Program-made: the position numbers and the translations under genes | Assembly (NCBI GenBank): GCA_025451075.1 | Contig: JANWLA010000004.1 | Location: forward strand, 1 to 40,775 | Source of the DNA: Nitrosotalea sp. | GTDB lineage: Archaea > Thermoproteota > Nitrososphaeria > Nitrososphaerales > Nitrosopumilaceae | DNA: 40,775 nucleotides | Direction: 5' to 3' | Shown: in pieces, positions 16,875 to 24,764 of the stretch | How the letters are laid out: each line of letters begins with the position of its first letter | Numbering within the stretch: position 1 is the first letter of the stretch | The notes under the pieces: generated by a model | The model's input: only the letters and a program-made list of their open reading frames with translations | Told to the model about the DNA's origin: nothing | Databases searched by the model: none

Positions 16875-18050
16875 ATGAACACACAAAATCAAAAACAAAA
16901 ATTGGGCGGGCATAGTCTGACATGCTCTATAATTCTTGGAATTGTTCTGGTGATTGGTTTTATTGCACCTGTACATGCGGTTGAGCTAAATGCCGTACTC
17001 AGTACTACATCTGGTGCTGCAAAACCATCATTTCAATTTGTCAGGACATATGTAATTGAATATCCAAATGGTGGAGAACTAAAGAACATGCTAGATGGAA
17101 AAAATGTCTCCATGACATTTCATATCAGTCCATCTGATCAAATCAAGAAATCTATTGTAAAAAATCTCAACTCTGAAATTATTGGAGATCTCAAGAGCGC
17201 TGCAAACGTCACTGATGTTGATGTCACATACGAGGCAACGATATATCCTGGTGATACTGAATCTCGCATCGACTACAAGGTGACTCTGATTCCAACTGTA
17301 TCAAACTATGTTCTAAGGAAGGCAACAAGTGATAGTGCTGCAATACTTGACACACAGTGGAGGGGACTGACTATACAAGACCCAATACTTGTAGATGTGC
17401 AAAACTATGGACAGTTTGACATCAACTCGCCTGCAAGTTTTATAAAAAAACAACTTCCGAATCTTTATGATAAACTGCAGGGGACAAATGCACAGAACTT
17501 GTTTGAAATTCCATTAATGTCATCAAATGATCTTATGAATGACCCAATATCCAAATGGCAGCACCTGTTTGATCCTGCATATACCATAGTTGACACAAAT
17601 GTGCTTGGATATCAGGGACAAAAAATTGTCATATCAACATATGCTACAGGTGAGAGCAACATAAGCGAGGGAACAATGCTTCCAATTGTTAAAAATTCTG
17701 ACATGAAACTCGATGTTGATTATCCTGTAAGCTACACTGAAAGGTCAAGCACTGCAAGCATACAGATTGACGGATATGTGGCAGTGGCAGATATCAACGG
17801 AATAGAATACTTTGGCTCTAACCCACAGGCGCCAACAGGAAGTGGGATAAACTCGACAGGAAACTATTCTGCACAGGTGATTTATTCAATGGCTGCATTT
17901 GCTGTTGTAATTGCTGCGGGAATATTCTGGTGGAGCAGCAGGGTCTCAAAGAATGTAAAAAATAGGCAAAATGAGCCTGTCAGTCCAAGCGGGTCGATTC
18001 AGTATGAAACCAGGAAACATTGGGCGGACAGATTTGATGATGAAAAATGA
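16875..18050 (+). CDS. Membrane-anchored extracellular protein of unknown function
   Basis: A 391-residue protein: signal segment (ILGIVLVIGFIAPVHA), a long extracellular domain, one C-terminal membrane helix (IYSMAAFAVVIAAGIFWW) and a short basic cytoplasmic tail. The extracellular part contains FVRTYVIEYPNGGELKNML and TYEATIYPGDTESRIDYKV, a beta-rich pattern that I cannot assign. It uses an ordinary transmembrane anchor rather than the PEFG tail of its upstream neighbour. Translation is probably affected by the hairpin directly before its ATG. Confidence 0.8.
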   Translation: MNTQNQKQKLGGHSLTCSIILGIVLVIGFIAPVHAVELNAVLSTTSGAAKPSFQFVRTYVIEYPNGGELKNMLDGKNVSMTFHISPSDQIKKSIVKNLNSEIIGDLKSAANVTDVDVTYEATIYPGDTESRIDYKVTLIPTVSNYVLRKATSDSAAILDTQWRGLTIQDPILVDVQNYGQFDINSPASFIKKQLPNLYDKLQGTNAQNLFEIPLMSSNDLMNDPISKWQHLFDPAYTIVDTNVLGYQGQKIVISTYATGESNISEGTMLPIVKNSDMKLDVDYPVSYTERSSTASIQIDGYVAVADINGIEYFGSNPQAPTGSGINSTGNYSAQVIYSMAAFAVVIAAGIFWWSSRVSKNVKNRQNEPVSPSGSIQYETRKHWADRFDDEK

Positions 18051-18101
18051 TTCACCACATATCATATCTATGAACTGGGGGCAAGTACAGTGATCATACC
18101 A

Positions 18102-18488
18102 ATGAAAGGAATTGAGATAGTTTTATTGGCAATAGGCGGATTGGTTGGTGTATTTTTACGGTATGCCATGACACGGTCCACATTACTGCTTGGAGCATTG
18201 CCTGTAAACGTCTTGATTGTAAATGTAATTGGAAGTTTCATACTGGGATCATTTGCAGTGCTTTCACTGCAGTGGCATCTTGATGGAAAATACGTGCTGC
18301 TTGTGGCAATAGGGTTCTGTGGTGGCATGACGACCATGTCCTCTTTTGCTTTGGACTCTGTCAGTCTATTGGATAACAAGCAATATTTGCTAATGGCAAT
18401 TAATGTAATTGCAAATGTTGGGTTATCCCTTGGTGCAATATTTGGCGGCAGGGCTTTGACAAGTGTGATACTTGGAGCATTCAGGTAG
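18102..18488 (+). CDS. crcB: Fluoride channel CrcB/Fluc
   Basis: About 128 residues (ATG 18102; a GTG at 18090 adds four). Four membrane helices and the family signatures: GGLVGVFLRYAM near the N-terminus, VNVLIVNVIGSFILGSF (the conserved N and GSF), and GFCGGMTTMSSFALD (the central TTxSSF that forms the fluoride path). Fluc proteins work as dual-topology dimers that let toxic fluoride out of the cell. It starts 51 nt after the preceding gene and may be co-transcribed. No fluoride riboswitch was seen upstream. Confidence 0.93.
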   Translation: MKGIEIVLLAIGGLVGVFLRYAMTRSTLLLGALPVNVLIVNVIGSFILGSFAVLSLQWHLDGKYVLLVAIGFCGGMTTMSSFALDSVSLLDNKQYLLMAINVIANVGLSLGAIFGGRALTSVILGAFR

Positions 18489-18505
18489 ACATCAGAGGTT
18501 CTTGC

Positions 18506-18715
18506 CTAATTTTTGGGTTTTTTTCTAGATGCCATGGCAACAACAGCAAGAGTACCACCACCAAATAACGCAGTGATGGATATGTCTTGTAATTGATAGG
18601 CTTTGATTCCTGTTAATGAGATGACCGCATTGATAATAACGGGAGATATGATTAGCAAAACTCCTACAATTGCGATAAGAATTCCAAATATGATGACTAT
18701 GACTTCATCTGCCAT
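18506..18715 (-). CDS. Small two-helix membrane protein
   Basis: 69 residues with two hydrophobic segments (VIVIIFGILIAIVGVLLIIS; a second in ISITALFGGGTLAVVAMA) and a basic end (SRKKPKN). No family recognised. It is convergent with crcB, 17 nt away. Composition and hydrophobic periodicity support it as a real gene. Confidence 0.65.
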   Translation of the reverse strand: MADEVIVIIFGILIAIVGVLLIISPVIINAVISLTGIKAYQLQDISITALFGGGTLAVVAMASRKKPKN

Positions 18716-18783
18716 TATTTAATCAATTCATAGCCACATCTTAAATTGTCTGTTTATTGTTTAACGCAAGACAGAGTGAGTAG

Positions 18784-18867
18784 ATGTCTCAAGTTGATAG
18801 AATTTGGTATGAAAAGTTTATGACAAGTCTCACAGAGTTCAAGCCTTTAGAAATCAGAATTAGATAG
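18784..18867 (+). CDS. Possible 27-codon small protein upstream of the metal exporter
   Basis: The frame reads MSQVDRIWYEKFMTSLTEFK and ends PLEIRIR. It looks amphipathic rather than random and has a TTTATTG sequence 31 nt before the ATG. It ends six bases before the G-tract operator of the exporter gene. No independent evidence supports translation. Confidence 0.3.
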   Translation: MSQVDRIWYEKFMTSLTEFKPLEIRIR

Positions 18868-18872
18868 TCCCC

Positions 18873-18901
18873 TATCCTAGGGGGGAGGATATGCTTTTTA
18901 A
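18873..18901 (+). promoter_or_regulatory. RcnR/CsoR-type G-tract operator and TATA box of the Ni/Co exporter
   Basis: The 19-bp sequence TATCCT-A-GGGGGG-AGGATA (18873-18891) has perfect 6-bp inverted arms around a G6 tract. CsoR/RcnR/FrmR-family repressors are known to bind exactly this kind of site: a G-tract flanked by AT-containing inverted repeats. It abuts the TATA box (TTTTAA, 18896-18901), so a bound repressor would block TFB/TBP. A member of that family is encoded at 19672. Confidence 0.75.
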
Positions 18902-18941
18902 GAACTAATTTTCATATCAGTACAAGAAAAGGAGTAATTGA

Positions 18942-19583
18942 ATGGCTAATCTCTTGGCTTATGTAATTGGAGCTGCTGTAGTGGGGATGTTGCACATGTC
19001 TGCCCCTGATCATTGGCTCACACTCTGCGTTCTTGCAAGAAACAAAAAATGGACTCCTAAAAAGCTCTTTGGAATATCAACTATAACCGCGATTGGTCAT
19101 GTGGGTCTTTCTGTTGTTATGGGTCTTGTTGTTGTAATTGTAGGACTAGTATTTTCTCATTTAATTTCATACTATCTTGATACTGCAATAGGATTGGTAA
19201 TGGTTGGTGCAGGATTGGTTATTGGAATAATACCTCTAGTAAAAAAGAGTGTACCGCATCATCATGAGCATGAACATCATGAGGAAAAAAAATACGGGAG
19301 ATTTACCCAGAATCTTGGATACTTTGCAATCCTTGGAGCTGCATTGTCTCCAGACCCTAGCATAATTCCGATTTATCTTTCTGCACTATCGGCTGGATTT
19401 TACTTTGCGCTAGAGCTGTCAGTTGTCTTTGCAGCTGCTTCTATCATCACGCTATTACTTTTAGTTCAGCTCGGTACAATGGGATTGGCAAAGACTCTAG
19501 CAAAAATCCCGGAAAAATACAATGATTCCATGGTGGGATTTGTGATTATGGCTATTGGAATCTATGTTCTTGTTGTGAGGTAA
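18942..19583 (+). CDS. NicO/RcnA-like nickel/cobalt exporter
   Basis: A 213-residue protein with about six membrane helices. Helix 1 carries GMLHMSAPDHWLTL (H..APDHW resembles the HALDADH-type metal motif of the NicO/RcnA group), and a cytoplasmic loop has a metal-binding run (HHHEHEHHEE). Later it has ALSPDPSIIPIYLSALSAG, a block shared with RcnA-like exporters. It is predicted to expel nickel or cobalt. A Shine-Dalgarno-like AAAAGGAG lies 8 nt before ATG 18942, so unlike most genes here it has a leader of about 17 nt. It is presumably repressed by the CsoR-family protein next door. Confidence 0.8.
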   Translation: MANLLAYVIGAAVVGMLHMSAPDHWLTLCVLARNKKWTPKKLFGISTITAIGHVGLSVVMGLVVVIVGLVFSHLISYYLDTAIGLVMVGAGLVIGIIPLVKKSVPHHHEHEHHEEKKYGRFTQNLGYFAILGAALSPDPSIIPIYLSALSAGFYFALELSVVFAAASIITLLLLVQLGTMGLAKTLAKIPEKYNDSMVGFVIMAIGIYVLVVR

Positions 19584-19671
19584 GGGTGTTTTATTTGATA
19601 AACTGGAACATATCAAAGGTTGGATAAACCATCCGATTAGATAAATATCAAGATTTGAGGAAGAATAACAC

Positions 19672-19929
19672 ATGACTCATCACAAACTGCCTGAAGTAAA
19701 GAAAAGATTGGCAAGAATAGAGGGGCATGTCAAAGGCATTAGCAAGATGATTGATGATGGAAAGGGCTATCCTGAGATCGTACAGCAGATAACTGCAGTC
19801 CGGGCAGCTCTTGATAGTACAATGGAAATTATAATTCAAGATCTTGTGGATCACGTTAATGTAAATACAAATATCAAAGGCAAAAAGGCAGCAAATGATC
19901 TAAAAGATACAGTTTCAAAAATACTCTGA
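19672..19929 (+). CDS. CsoR/RcnR-family metal-responsive repressor without the signature cysteine
   Basis: An 85-residue all-helical protein: VKKRLARIEGHVKGISKMID (helix 1, the RIEGH DNA-contact motif), then YPEIVQQITAVRAALDSTME and a C-terminal helix. These are hallmarks of the CsoR/RcnR/FrmR (DUF156) family of tetrameric repressors that dissociate on metal or formaldehyde binding. The conserved Cys at the start of helix 2 is Tyr33 here (GKGYPE), so sensing must use other ligands: His3, His4 and His61 are candidates. TATA (ATAAAT, 19641-19646) is about 30 nt before ATG 19672. It lies 88 nt after the exporter and probably represses it. Confidence 0.88.
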   Translation: MTHHKLPEVKKRLARIEGHVKGISKMIDDGKGYPEIVQQITAVRAALDSTMEIIIQDLVDHVNVNTNIKGKKAANDLKDTVSKIL

Positions 19930-20073
19930 CAATAAACTCATCTGGGTTCTAACCTGTGAGAGTCTGTTTGCATCTTTTACCTCCTGCTTCAAGTTAGAAT
20001 TTGGTTAATCTCGTTGGCAATATTTAAGATCCCCCAAGTATAAAGTCAAATCATAAAATCACCGCAAATCAAA

Positions 20074-21612
20074 ATGACATATGTACAACCAATCGTAATT
20101 GGCGTCATGATTCTAGTTGTTGTGCTTGTAACAAATTATCAGTTCACTAATTATCAAATGCAAGTTGTTAATCAAAATAAAGAAAATGAAAGAAAAATAA
20201 TCGAGGATGAAATCTCAAAGAAGATTGATCAGATAAACCAGGCTGCATCTAGTCTAAACGAGTTTTATAATGAATCCTTGTCAGTGAGTACTATTCAATT
20301 TGATGATTATAGCAGAATAATAATTGAACAAAATCCTACCATAAAAAACATCCTAGTTGAGAAGAACGGAAAAATTATTGAATCCTACCCTCATCAGGAA
20401 TTTGAGGGCTCTGATGTTTCCTCACTGTATAAACAATTTCCATCAGTATTGGATGGTGTTAAGGTGATGAATCCAATGTTTCAGATTTCTCAATCCAAAG
20501 AAGCATCTGTATTTTCAATTCCCTTTGAATCCTTTGTCAATCCAATAATATTTAGTAATAATTTCAAGTTGATATTGTTCAATCAATATAATGATCAAAG
20601 TCTGTACCAAATTGAAGTCAAGGATGGTCAAATTTTACAGGACAATGCAATACACTTTTCTGCAGATGAATTACAGAACTCGTTAATCATTGAAAAAAAG
20701 ACAGATCTCTTTGGATATAATTTACAAAATTTCTATTTGCTCAAATATCAAATCTGGGATTCACCATTTGAGGAACAGGGTAGTACATATGGTCAAATTC
20801 TCATCATTTCTGGTTTCATACTCTCTGTAGCTGTGCCATTGTTAATTATCAGATATCAGCGTTTGACCAATTTTATCAAAAGGCAATCGGCCCAACTTGA
20901 ACAAGCTAATGAAAAGCTGTTACAAGCTGATAAAACAAAAAATGAATTTTCTGCAATGCTGACTCATGAATTAAAGACGCCTCTAGTGCCAATACAAGGA
21001 TATGTGGATATCTTGCTTGGCGGTCATCTGGGTAATCTTACTAATGATCAAAAAGAGAAATTACAAGTAATCAGAAGCAGTGCTAGATCGTTGCTCAATC
21101 TTATATCTGACATGCTGGATGCTCAAAAATTAGAATTGGGTCAGCTAAAAATTGTAAAACAAAGAAACAACATCCGAGATACGGTAGAACAATCAGTAGA
21201 GGTATTGAAGACAGTTGCTGTAGAAAAAACTATTGCACTTGTAAATCACGTAAATGACGATATTTTTGCAAGCTATGATAATGAACGAATCAAGCAAGTG
21301 ATAACAAATCTGATTAAAAATAGTTTGAATGTATCCAGTCCGCAAACTGGAAAAATAGAAATTATATCAAAGGACTCTCCATCTGAAATCGAGATCTCAG
21401 TTAGGGATAATGGCAAAGGAATTCCAGACACGGAAAAGGACAAGGTATTTAAAAAATTCTACCAAGGTGATACTTCATCTACTAGGGAGTCAAGCGGCAG
21501 TGGGTTGGGTCTTGCCATCTGCAAAGGAATCGTAGAAACCCATGGTGGCAAAATATGGTTTGAAAGCAAATACGGTCAAGGAACCACATTTATTTTTACA
21601 ATTCCAAAATAA
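20074..21612 (+). CDS. Membrane sensor histidine kinase with Cache-like extracellular domain
   Basis: A 512-residue protein: TM1 about 5-22, an extracellular domain of about 230 residues with PAS/Cache-like features (IKNILVEKNGKIIESYPHQEF), TM2 near 245-265, a coiled linker (RQSAQLEQANEKLLQADKTK) and the kinase core. Motifs: H-box MLTHELKTPLVPIQGYVDIL with H298, N-box NNLIKNSLN, G1 DNGKGIP, G2 GSGLGLAI. It is an orphan kinase with no receiver protein nearby. TATTTAAG at 20021-20028 gives a leader of about 22 nt. Signal unknown. Confidence 0.9.
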   Translation: MTYVQPIVIGVMILVVVLVTNYQFTNYQMQVVNQNKENERKIIEDEISKKIDQINQAASSLNEFYNESLSVSTIQFDDYSRIIIEQNPTIKNILVEKNGKIIESYPHQEFEGSDVSSLYKQFPSVLDGVKVMNPMFQISQSKEASVFSIPFESFVNPIIFSNNFKLILFNQYNDQSLYQIEVKDGQILQDNAIHFSADELQNSLIIEKKTDLFGYNLQNFYLLKYQIWDSPFEEQGSTYGQILIISGFILSVAVPLLIIRYQRLTNFIKRQSAQLEQANEKLLQADKTKNEFSAMLTHELKTPLVPIQGYVDILLGGHLGNLTNDQKEKLQVIRSSARSLLNLISDMLDAQKLELGQLKIVKQRNNIRDTVEQSVEVLKTVAVEKTIALVNHVNDDIFASYDNERIKQVITNLIKNSLNVSSPQTGKIEIISKDSPSEIEISVRDNGKGIPDTEKDKVFKKFYQGDTSSTRESSGSGLGLAICKGIVETHGGKIWFESKYGQGTTFIFTIPK

Positions 21613-21651
21613 GACATTAAGGAAAAAGAGTTTTGCAGCTACTAACATTAT

Positions 21652-22245
21652 TTACTTTATATCTAAATCTAAAATATCTACTATGATTTTCTCAGACCTT
21701 TCAATGACTGTTTGCGCATGTTTCCTCCATGTGTTTAGATTATCTGAAGGGCTGCCAAGATCAGCTGTCAGAATTTCATCATTTACAAATAATTTTATGT
21801 AATAAACCAATTCCTGAATTCCAGTGTATAATTCAGGTTTGATGCTTGATCTTATGAAATCCTGCTCTTTTGTTATGTCTTCAGCCCACAAAATACGTGC
21901 TTCATGATCGGATTTCATTATATTTTTAACAGCTGCAAACTTTTCTTGATCCGTACCCTGTATCATGTCAATTAATTTTAGTGTCGAAGAAATGCTCTGT
22001 TTGCCGTCTAAAAGGCTAGTGGGAATTCTTCTTAATGAATCAGATATGGCTTCCCTTCGTAGTTTATCAATCTGGCTTGTTAATTTTACCTGTTTTCTAT
22101 AGATCAAAAGCGTAATCATGATTGCAATTACTCCAGTTACTACTCCTAGTATGCTAATGCTCCATCCCATATAGTCTGGTTTCACAGATGACATGTGGAT
22201 GGCATTTCTAACAATGTCAGTTAATGTCTGGTTAACTAATTCCAT
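21652..22245 (-). CDS. Single-pass membrane protein with helical cytoplasmic domain
   Basis: A 197-residue protein: short exterior N-terminus, one membrane helix (ISILGVVTGVIAIMITLLIY), then a charged coiled-coil start (RKQVKLTSQIDKLRREAISD) and a helical domain. No family recognised; the topology resembles small phage-shock or signalling adaptors. It is the second gene of a short operon: a 30-codon gene ends 6 nt upstream, and both follow a 21-bp-repeat promoter. It is convergent with the histidine kinase. Confidence 0.7.
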   Translation of the reverse strand: MELVNQTLTDIVRNAIHMSSVKPDYMGWSISILGVVTGVIAIMITLLIYRKQVKLTSQIDKLRREAISDSLRRIPTSLLDGKQSISSTLKLIDMIQGTDQEKFAAVKNIMKSDHEARILWAEDITKEQDFIRSSIKPELYTGIQELVYYIKLFVNDEILTADLGSPSDNLNTWRKHAQTVIERSEKIIVDILDLDIK

Positions 22246-22251
22246 TTTTAA

Positions 22252-22344
22252 TTACTGTGATCCGATTATTGTCTTATCTTTCCGGTTATCTTTAATCTCA
22301 GTGACATTTATCAACATCTTTTCTTTTGATGGTGCATCTGTCAT
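22252..22344 (-). CDS. Leaderless 30-residue protein before the membrane protein gene
   Basis: The frame reads MTDAPSKEKMLINVTEIKDN and ends RKDKTIIGSQ. Its ATG lies exactly 29 nt from the TATA box (TTAATT, 22373-22368) of the 21-bp-repeat promoter, i.e. at the predicted transcription start. It ends 6 nt before the ATG of the next gene, a spacing suggesting coupling. Hydrophilic; function unknown. Confidence 0.5.
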   Translation of the reverse strand: MTDAPSKEKMLINVTEIKDNRKDKTIIGSQ

Positions 22345-22367
22345 TACTTGATTGTCAATAATAAAAT

Positions 22368-22436
22368 AATTAAGCCATGTTTACATTTGTGTATACTTTG
22401 CATACACATTTGTATGCAATATCAACCAGTTTGTAT
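22368..22436 (-). promoter_or_regulatory. 21-bp-repeat promoter A (minus strand)
   Basis: Three units in 21-bp register: 22436-22416, 22415-22395 and the proximal unit 22394-22374 (ATACACAAATGTAAACATGGC is its full 21 bp, here in parts: ATACACAAATG, TAAACATGGC). The TATA box TTAATT starts at the next base (22373). Units here begin with ATAC rather than TGAC, like promoter G. Target: genes at 22344 and 22245. Confidence 0.75.
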
Positions 22437-22543
22437 ATTATTTCTATTTCTTGAACACCCGTTGGCATTTACAGTAACAACAGGGTATGACTCATCCTAT
22501 TTTGGTCGTGTTTCCTTAAGTGTTACCATCACGTATACAAGAG

Positions 22544-22765
22544 GTGAATAAAATAGACGAAAATCAGAATCGTTACAAAATTGGAAAACAGATAATCGGT
22601 AAACTCAGATTCTCGCCCTTGATTGGTGCACCTAAAATAGAAAAATCGTCTGTTTGGAAAAAACAAGTAAGTGCATCATTTAGAAAAGTTGTCGCATTTG
22701 ATCTTCTTTTCATGATGCTTGGTGCATTAATTGGCGCAGGAATCGTCACTGCAGTTCTACGGTAG
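22544..22765 (+). CDS. Small C-tail-anchored membrane protein
   Basis: About 73 residues from GTG 22544 (MNKIDENQNRYKIGKQIIGK). A basic N-terminal half is followed by one C-terminal membrane helix (LLFMMLGALIGAGIVTAVL). A longer form from GTG 22520 is open, but a TATA box (TTAAGT, 22516-22521) lies 28 nt before GTG 22544, which decides the start. Function unknown. Confidence 0.6.
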   Translation: MNKIDENQNRYKIGKQIIGKLRFSPLIGAPKIEKSSVWKKQVSASFRKVVAFDLLFMMLGALIGAGIVTAVLR

Positions 22766-22926
22766 AACTCTTCCTCTTTGTTGAAATTCAATGTCACTAT
22801 ATGGGAAAATAGTTGTATTTTCATCCGCTAATGTAAATTGACTAGAAAATTTTTGATTTACAATTTTACAAAATAGATATGAGTATAAGTACCCGTATGT
22901 ACCGTATAAGCAGATGATAAACTGAA

Positions 22927-23163
22927 ATGAGAGATTTTGAAAGAATTGAACAGTCACTAGATATCAACGATAAACTCGAAATGGCAATTTATCATGAATG
23001 TCGCAGGTTGCAAAAACATCTTAAACATTATGAAGAAAAAGACATTGTACTTGCTTCAGTGTATGGTATCATGGCTACATCACTGAGCGCAATTTTATCA
23101 GAAAAAACTGGAAGGATGACACGCGAAGAACTAGATGATGACAATGACGAATTTGATAAATGA
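22927..23163 (+). CDS. Hypothetical small acidic/helical protein
   Basis: 78 residues: MRDFERIEQSLDINDKLEMA, then a His/Lys helix (CRRLQKHLKHYEEKDIVLAS) and an acidic end (EELDDDNDEFDK). The central YGIMATSLSAILSEKTGRMT is mildly hydrophobic. A GTATAAG box (22904-22910) lies about 23 nt before the ATG. No family recognised. Confidence 0.65.
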   Translation: MRDFERIEQSLDINDKLEMAIYHECRRLQKHLKHYEEKDIVLASVYGIMATSLSAILSEKTGRMTREELDDDNDEFDK

Positions 23164-23271
23164 TACACGCAAAAACTGCTTGAATTAGTTAAATCTAGGC
23201 CTAAAAACCAGGACAAACAAGCAAAAAGGGCACAAAATCGTTCCTACGTACACTATTTTGGCATGATGTGT

Positions 23272-24147
23272 CTATGGGCGTGACAATTCATCCAAAATTG
23301 TATTTGAAAACCTCTTTTCAGTCTTGTTTATTGATCTTGCAAAAGATGCAATATCTAGTCTGACATCCTTGTCAGCACATACCAGTTTGAGTACATTGTA
23401 CAGCTTGAGCGCCTCAGAATCTTCTTTTTGCTGGGTAATTTTTTCCAACAGCTCCTTTGCTTTTTTTATCTTATCCTCTTGGGGCAAAGATGTAATGCCG
23501 TACTGGAAAATTTTCTCCAATATCGTCCTGTAGTTTTGGTCCAAGGTTACTGTTAGCCTGGATTTTGGCATCTTTTCTATGTCCTCAAGTATTTTTCCTA
23601 GCGAGTCATCAAATCTCAAATAGTATCTCTGCATGAATTGTGAAAACTGGTCAAGTATTGTTTTATCAAACTTGTATGCAATGCCCAGATTTCTCTCTGA
23701 TTCTAGCATCATTTCTATTGTAGAAAATATGGTTCCAAGAGGATCAAGTGTTGCCTGTTTGCTGTGCTTGAACGGGTGTTTTAGAAACATTTTCTCTAAT
23801 CTGTTTATCACGTGCATTGCAGCAAGGCCTCTTTTATTGCCTGCATCAAGTGACTTGATTATCTTCAATGCTGTCATGGAAAATAGAGAATAGCTTTTTG
23901 CACTAGAATCAATTGATAGGGTACGCTCAAAATCGTCGATAAATTCGTCTAGTATTCTTGGGATTTGGTTCTCTGGCTCTATATTCCTAAAGCTAATCTG
24001 TTGCAGTTCTGCATTTGGGGGATCTGACAAAAAGAGAGGAGCAGCTTGTTTTAGTGCGCTCAAAACAGATCTTAGGTGCAACCGGTTTCCCTTGCTGTAC
24101 TTGCTTTTCAGTAGACTGGATATTGATTCTACTAGTAATTTGTACAT
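23272..24147 (-). CDS. Large helical cytoplasmic protein of unknown function
   Basis: A 291-residue, almost entirely alpha-helical protein without signal peptide, membrane helix or cysteine motif. Basic N-terminus (SSLLKSKYSKGNRLHLRSVL) and charged C-terminus (IKKAKELLEKITQQKEDSEA). No family recognised; helical repeats of HEAT-like appearance (LKIIKSLDAGNKRGLAAMHV) are possible. A strong palindrome (24208-24229) lies about 60 bp upstream of its start and could control it. Confidence 0.7.
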   Translation of the reverse strand: MYKLLVESISSLLKSKYSKGNRLHLRSVLSALKQAAPLFLSDPPNAELQQISFRNIEPENQIPRILDEFIDDFERTLSIDSSAKSYSLFSMTALKIIKSLDAGNKRGLAAMHVINRLEKMFLKHPFKHSKQATLDPLGTIFSTIEMMLESERNLGIAYKFDKTILDQFSQFMQRYYLRFDDSLGKILEDIEKMPKSRLTVTLDQNYRTILEKIFQYGITSLPQEDKIKKAKELLEKITQQKEDSEALKLYNVLKLVCADKDVRLDIASFARSINKTEKRFSNTILDELSRP

Positions 24148-24207
24148 GATGCAGTAATGTTATCCCGATGTAATAATCTGTTCTTTGTCAATTGGTTATT
24201 TGGCGGG

Positions 24208-24229
24208 TTCAAGTTTTGTAAAACTTGAA
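24208..24229. repeat. Perfect 22-bp palindrome
   Basis: Arms TTCAAGTTTT (24208-24217) and AAAACTTGAA (24220-24229) separated by GT. It lies in the divergent intergenic region between the helical protein (start 24147) and the winged-helix gene (start 24380). No T-run follows, so an operator is more likely than a terminator. It does not match the 21-bp units. Confidence 0.6.
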
Positions 24230-24307
24230 TCATGTAGGTCTGAACCACAAGAATTATGAATTCTCAACAAATGTAAAAGATCTGGCAAAAGATCAAATCT
24301 GTGATAC

Positions 24308-24355
24308 TGACAAACTTGTCCATAAAAATGACAGAAATGTTAACGTGGCTTAAAT
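24308..24355 (+). promoter_or_regulatory. 21-bp-repeat promoter B
   Basis: One full unit (24308-24328: TGACAAACTTGTCCATAA then AAA) contains the dyad GACAA-AC-TTGTC. The proximal unit (24329-24349) ends AACGTGGC and is followed at once by the TATA box TTAAAT (24350-24355). The start expected 29-30 nt later coincides with ATG 24380. Confidence 0.8.
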
Positions 24356-24379
24356 CGTATGGAGGATTCATCTAGTATA

Positions 24380-24625
24380 ATGCTAAACCGTAGTAGAACT
24401 GAAATTACCAATATTATGCTAGAGACTGCGAAAACAGGGGCTGGAAAGACAAGAATAATGTACAATGCACATCTCTCCTACACTCAACTCACGGGATATC
24501 TCTATTATTTACAACAAAATGGTCTGATAGAACACGAAGCAGATACACAGATTTACAAATCAACTAAAAAGGGATTGAAATTCTTGAATCTCTCAAGCCA
24601 ATTGAATAAAATGGTATCAGCATAA
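24380..24625 (+). CDS. ArnR1-like winged-helix DNA-binding protein
   Basis: About 81 residues from ATG 24380 (MLNRSRTEITNIMLETAKTG). An ATG at 24359 is in frame but lies only about 9 nt from the TATA box, before the predicted transcription start, so the shorter form is preferred. Motifs TRIMYNAHLSYTQLTGYLYY and LIEHEADTQIYKSTKKGLKF form the recognition helix and wing of ArnR1-like (HTH_45) archaeal regulators. Its own promoter carries the 21-bp unit, so it is a member and a possible controller of that regulon. Confidence 0.82.
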   Translation: MLNRSRTEITNIMLETAKTGAGKTRIMYNAHLSYTQLTGYLYYLQQNGLIEHEADTQIYKSTKKGLKFLNLSSQLNKMVSA

Positions 24626-24665
24626 GGTTCTGTGAGATTCTAATCATCACAGGTCTGAATCTACC

Positions 24666-24734
24666 GTACAAACTAGTCCATAATGCTGACAAATTCATAC
24701 ATAAAACTGATGCAAGTGTAAACACTGCCTATAG
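24666..24734 (+). promoter_or_regulatory. 21-bp-repeat promoter C
   Basis: Units at 24666-24686 (GTACAAACTAGTCCATAA plus TGC), 24687-24707 (TGACAAATTCATACATAA plus AAC) and proximal unit 24708-24728 ending AACACTGC, then TATA (CTATAG, 24729-24734). The predicted start near 24758 coincides with ATG 24757, a three-codon frame (Met-Ser-Pro) whose stop overlaps the main ATG at 24765. Confidence 0.8.
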
Positions 24735-24764
24735 AATCACAAAACAACTAAACTCAATGTCCCC

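Noticed and set aside
18051-18101. Fluoride riboswitch before crcB
   Set aside because: The gap is only 51 nt and shows none of the conserved riboswitch core or pseudoknot sequence.
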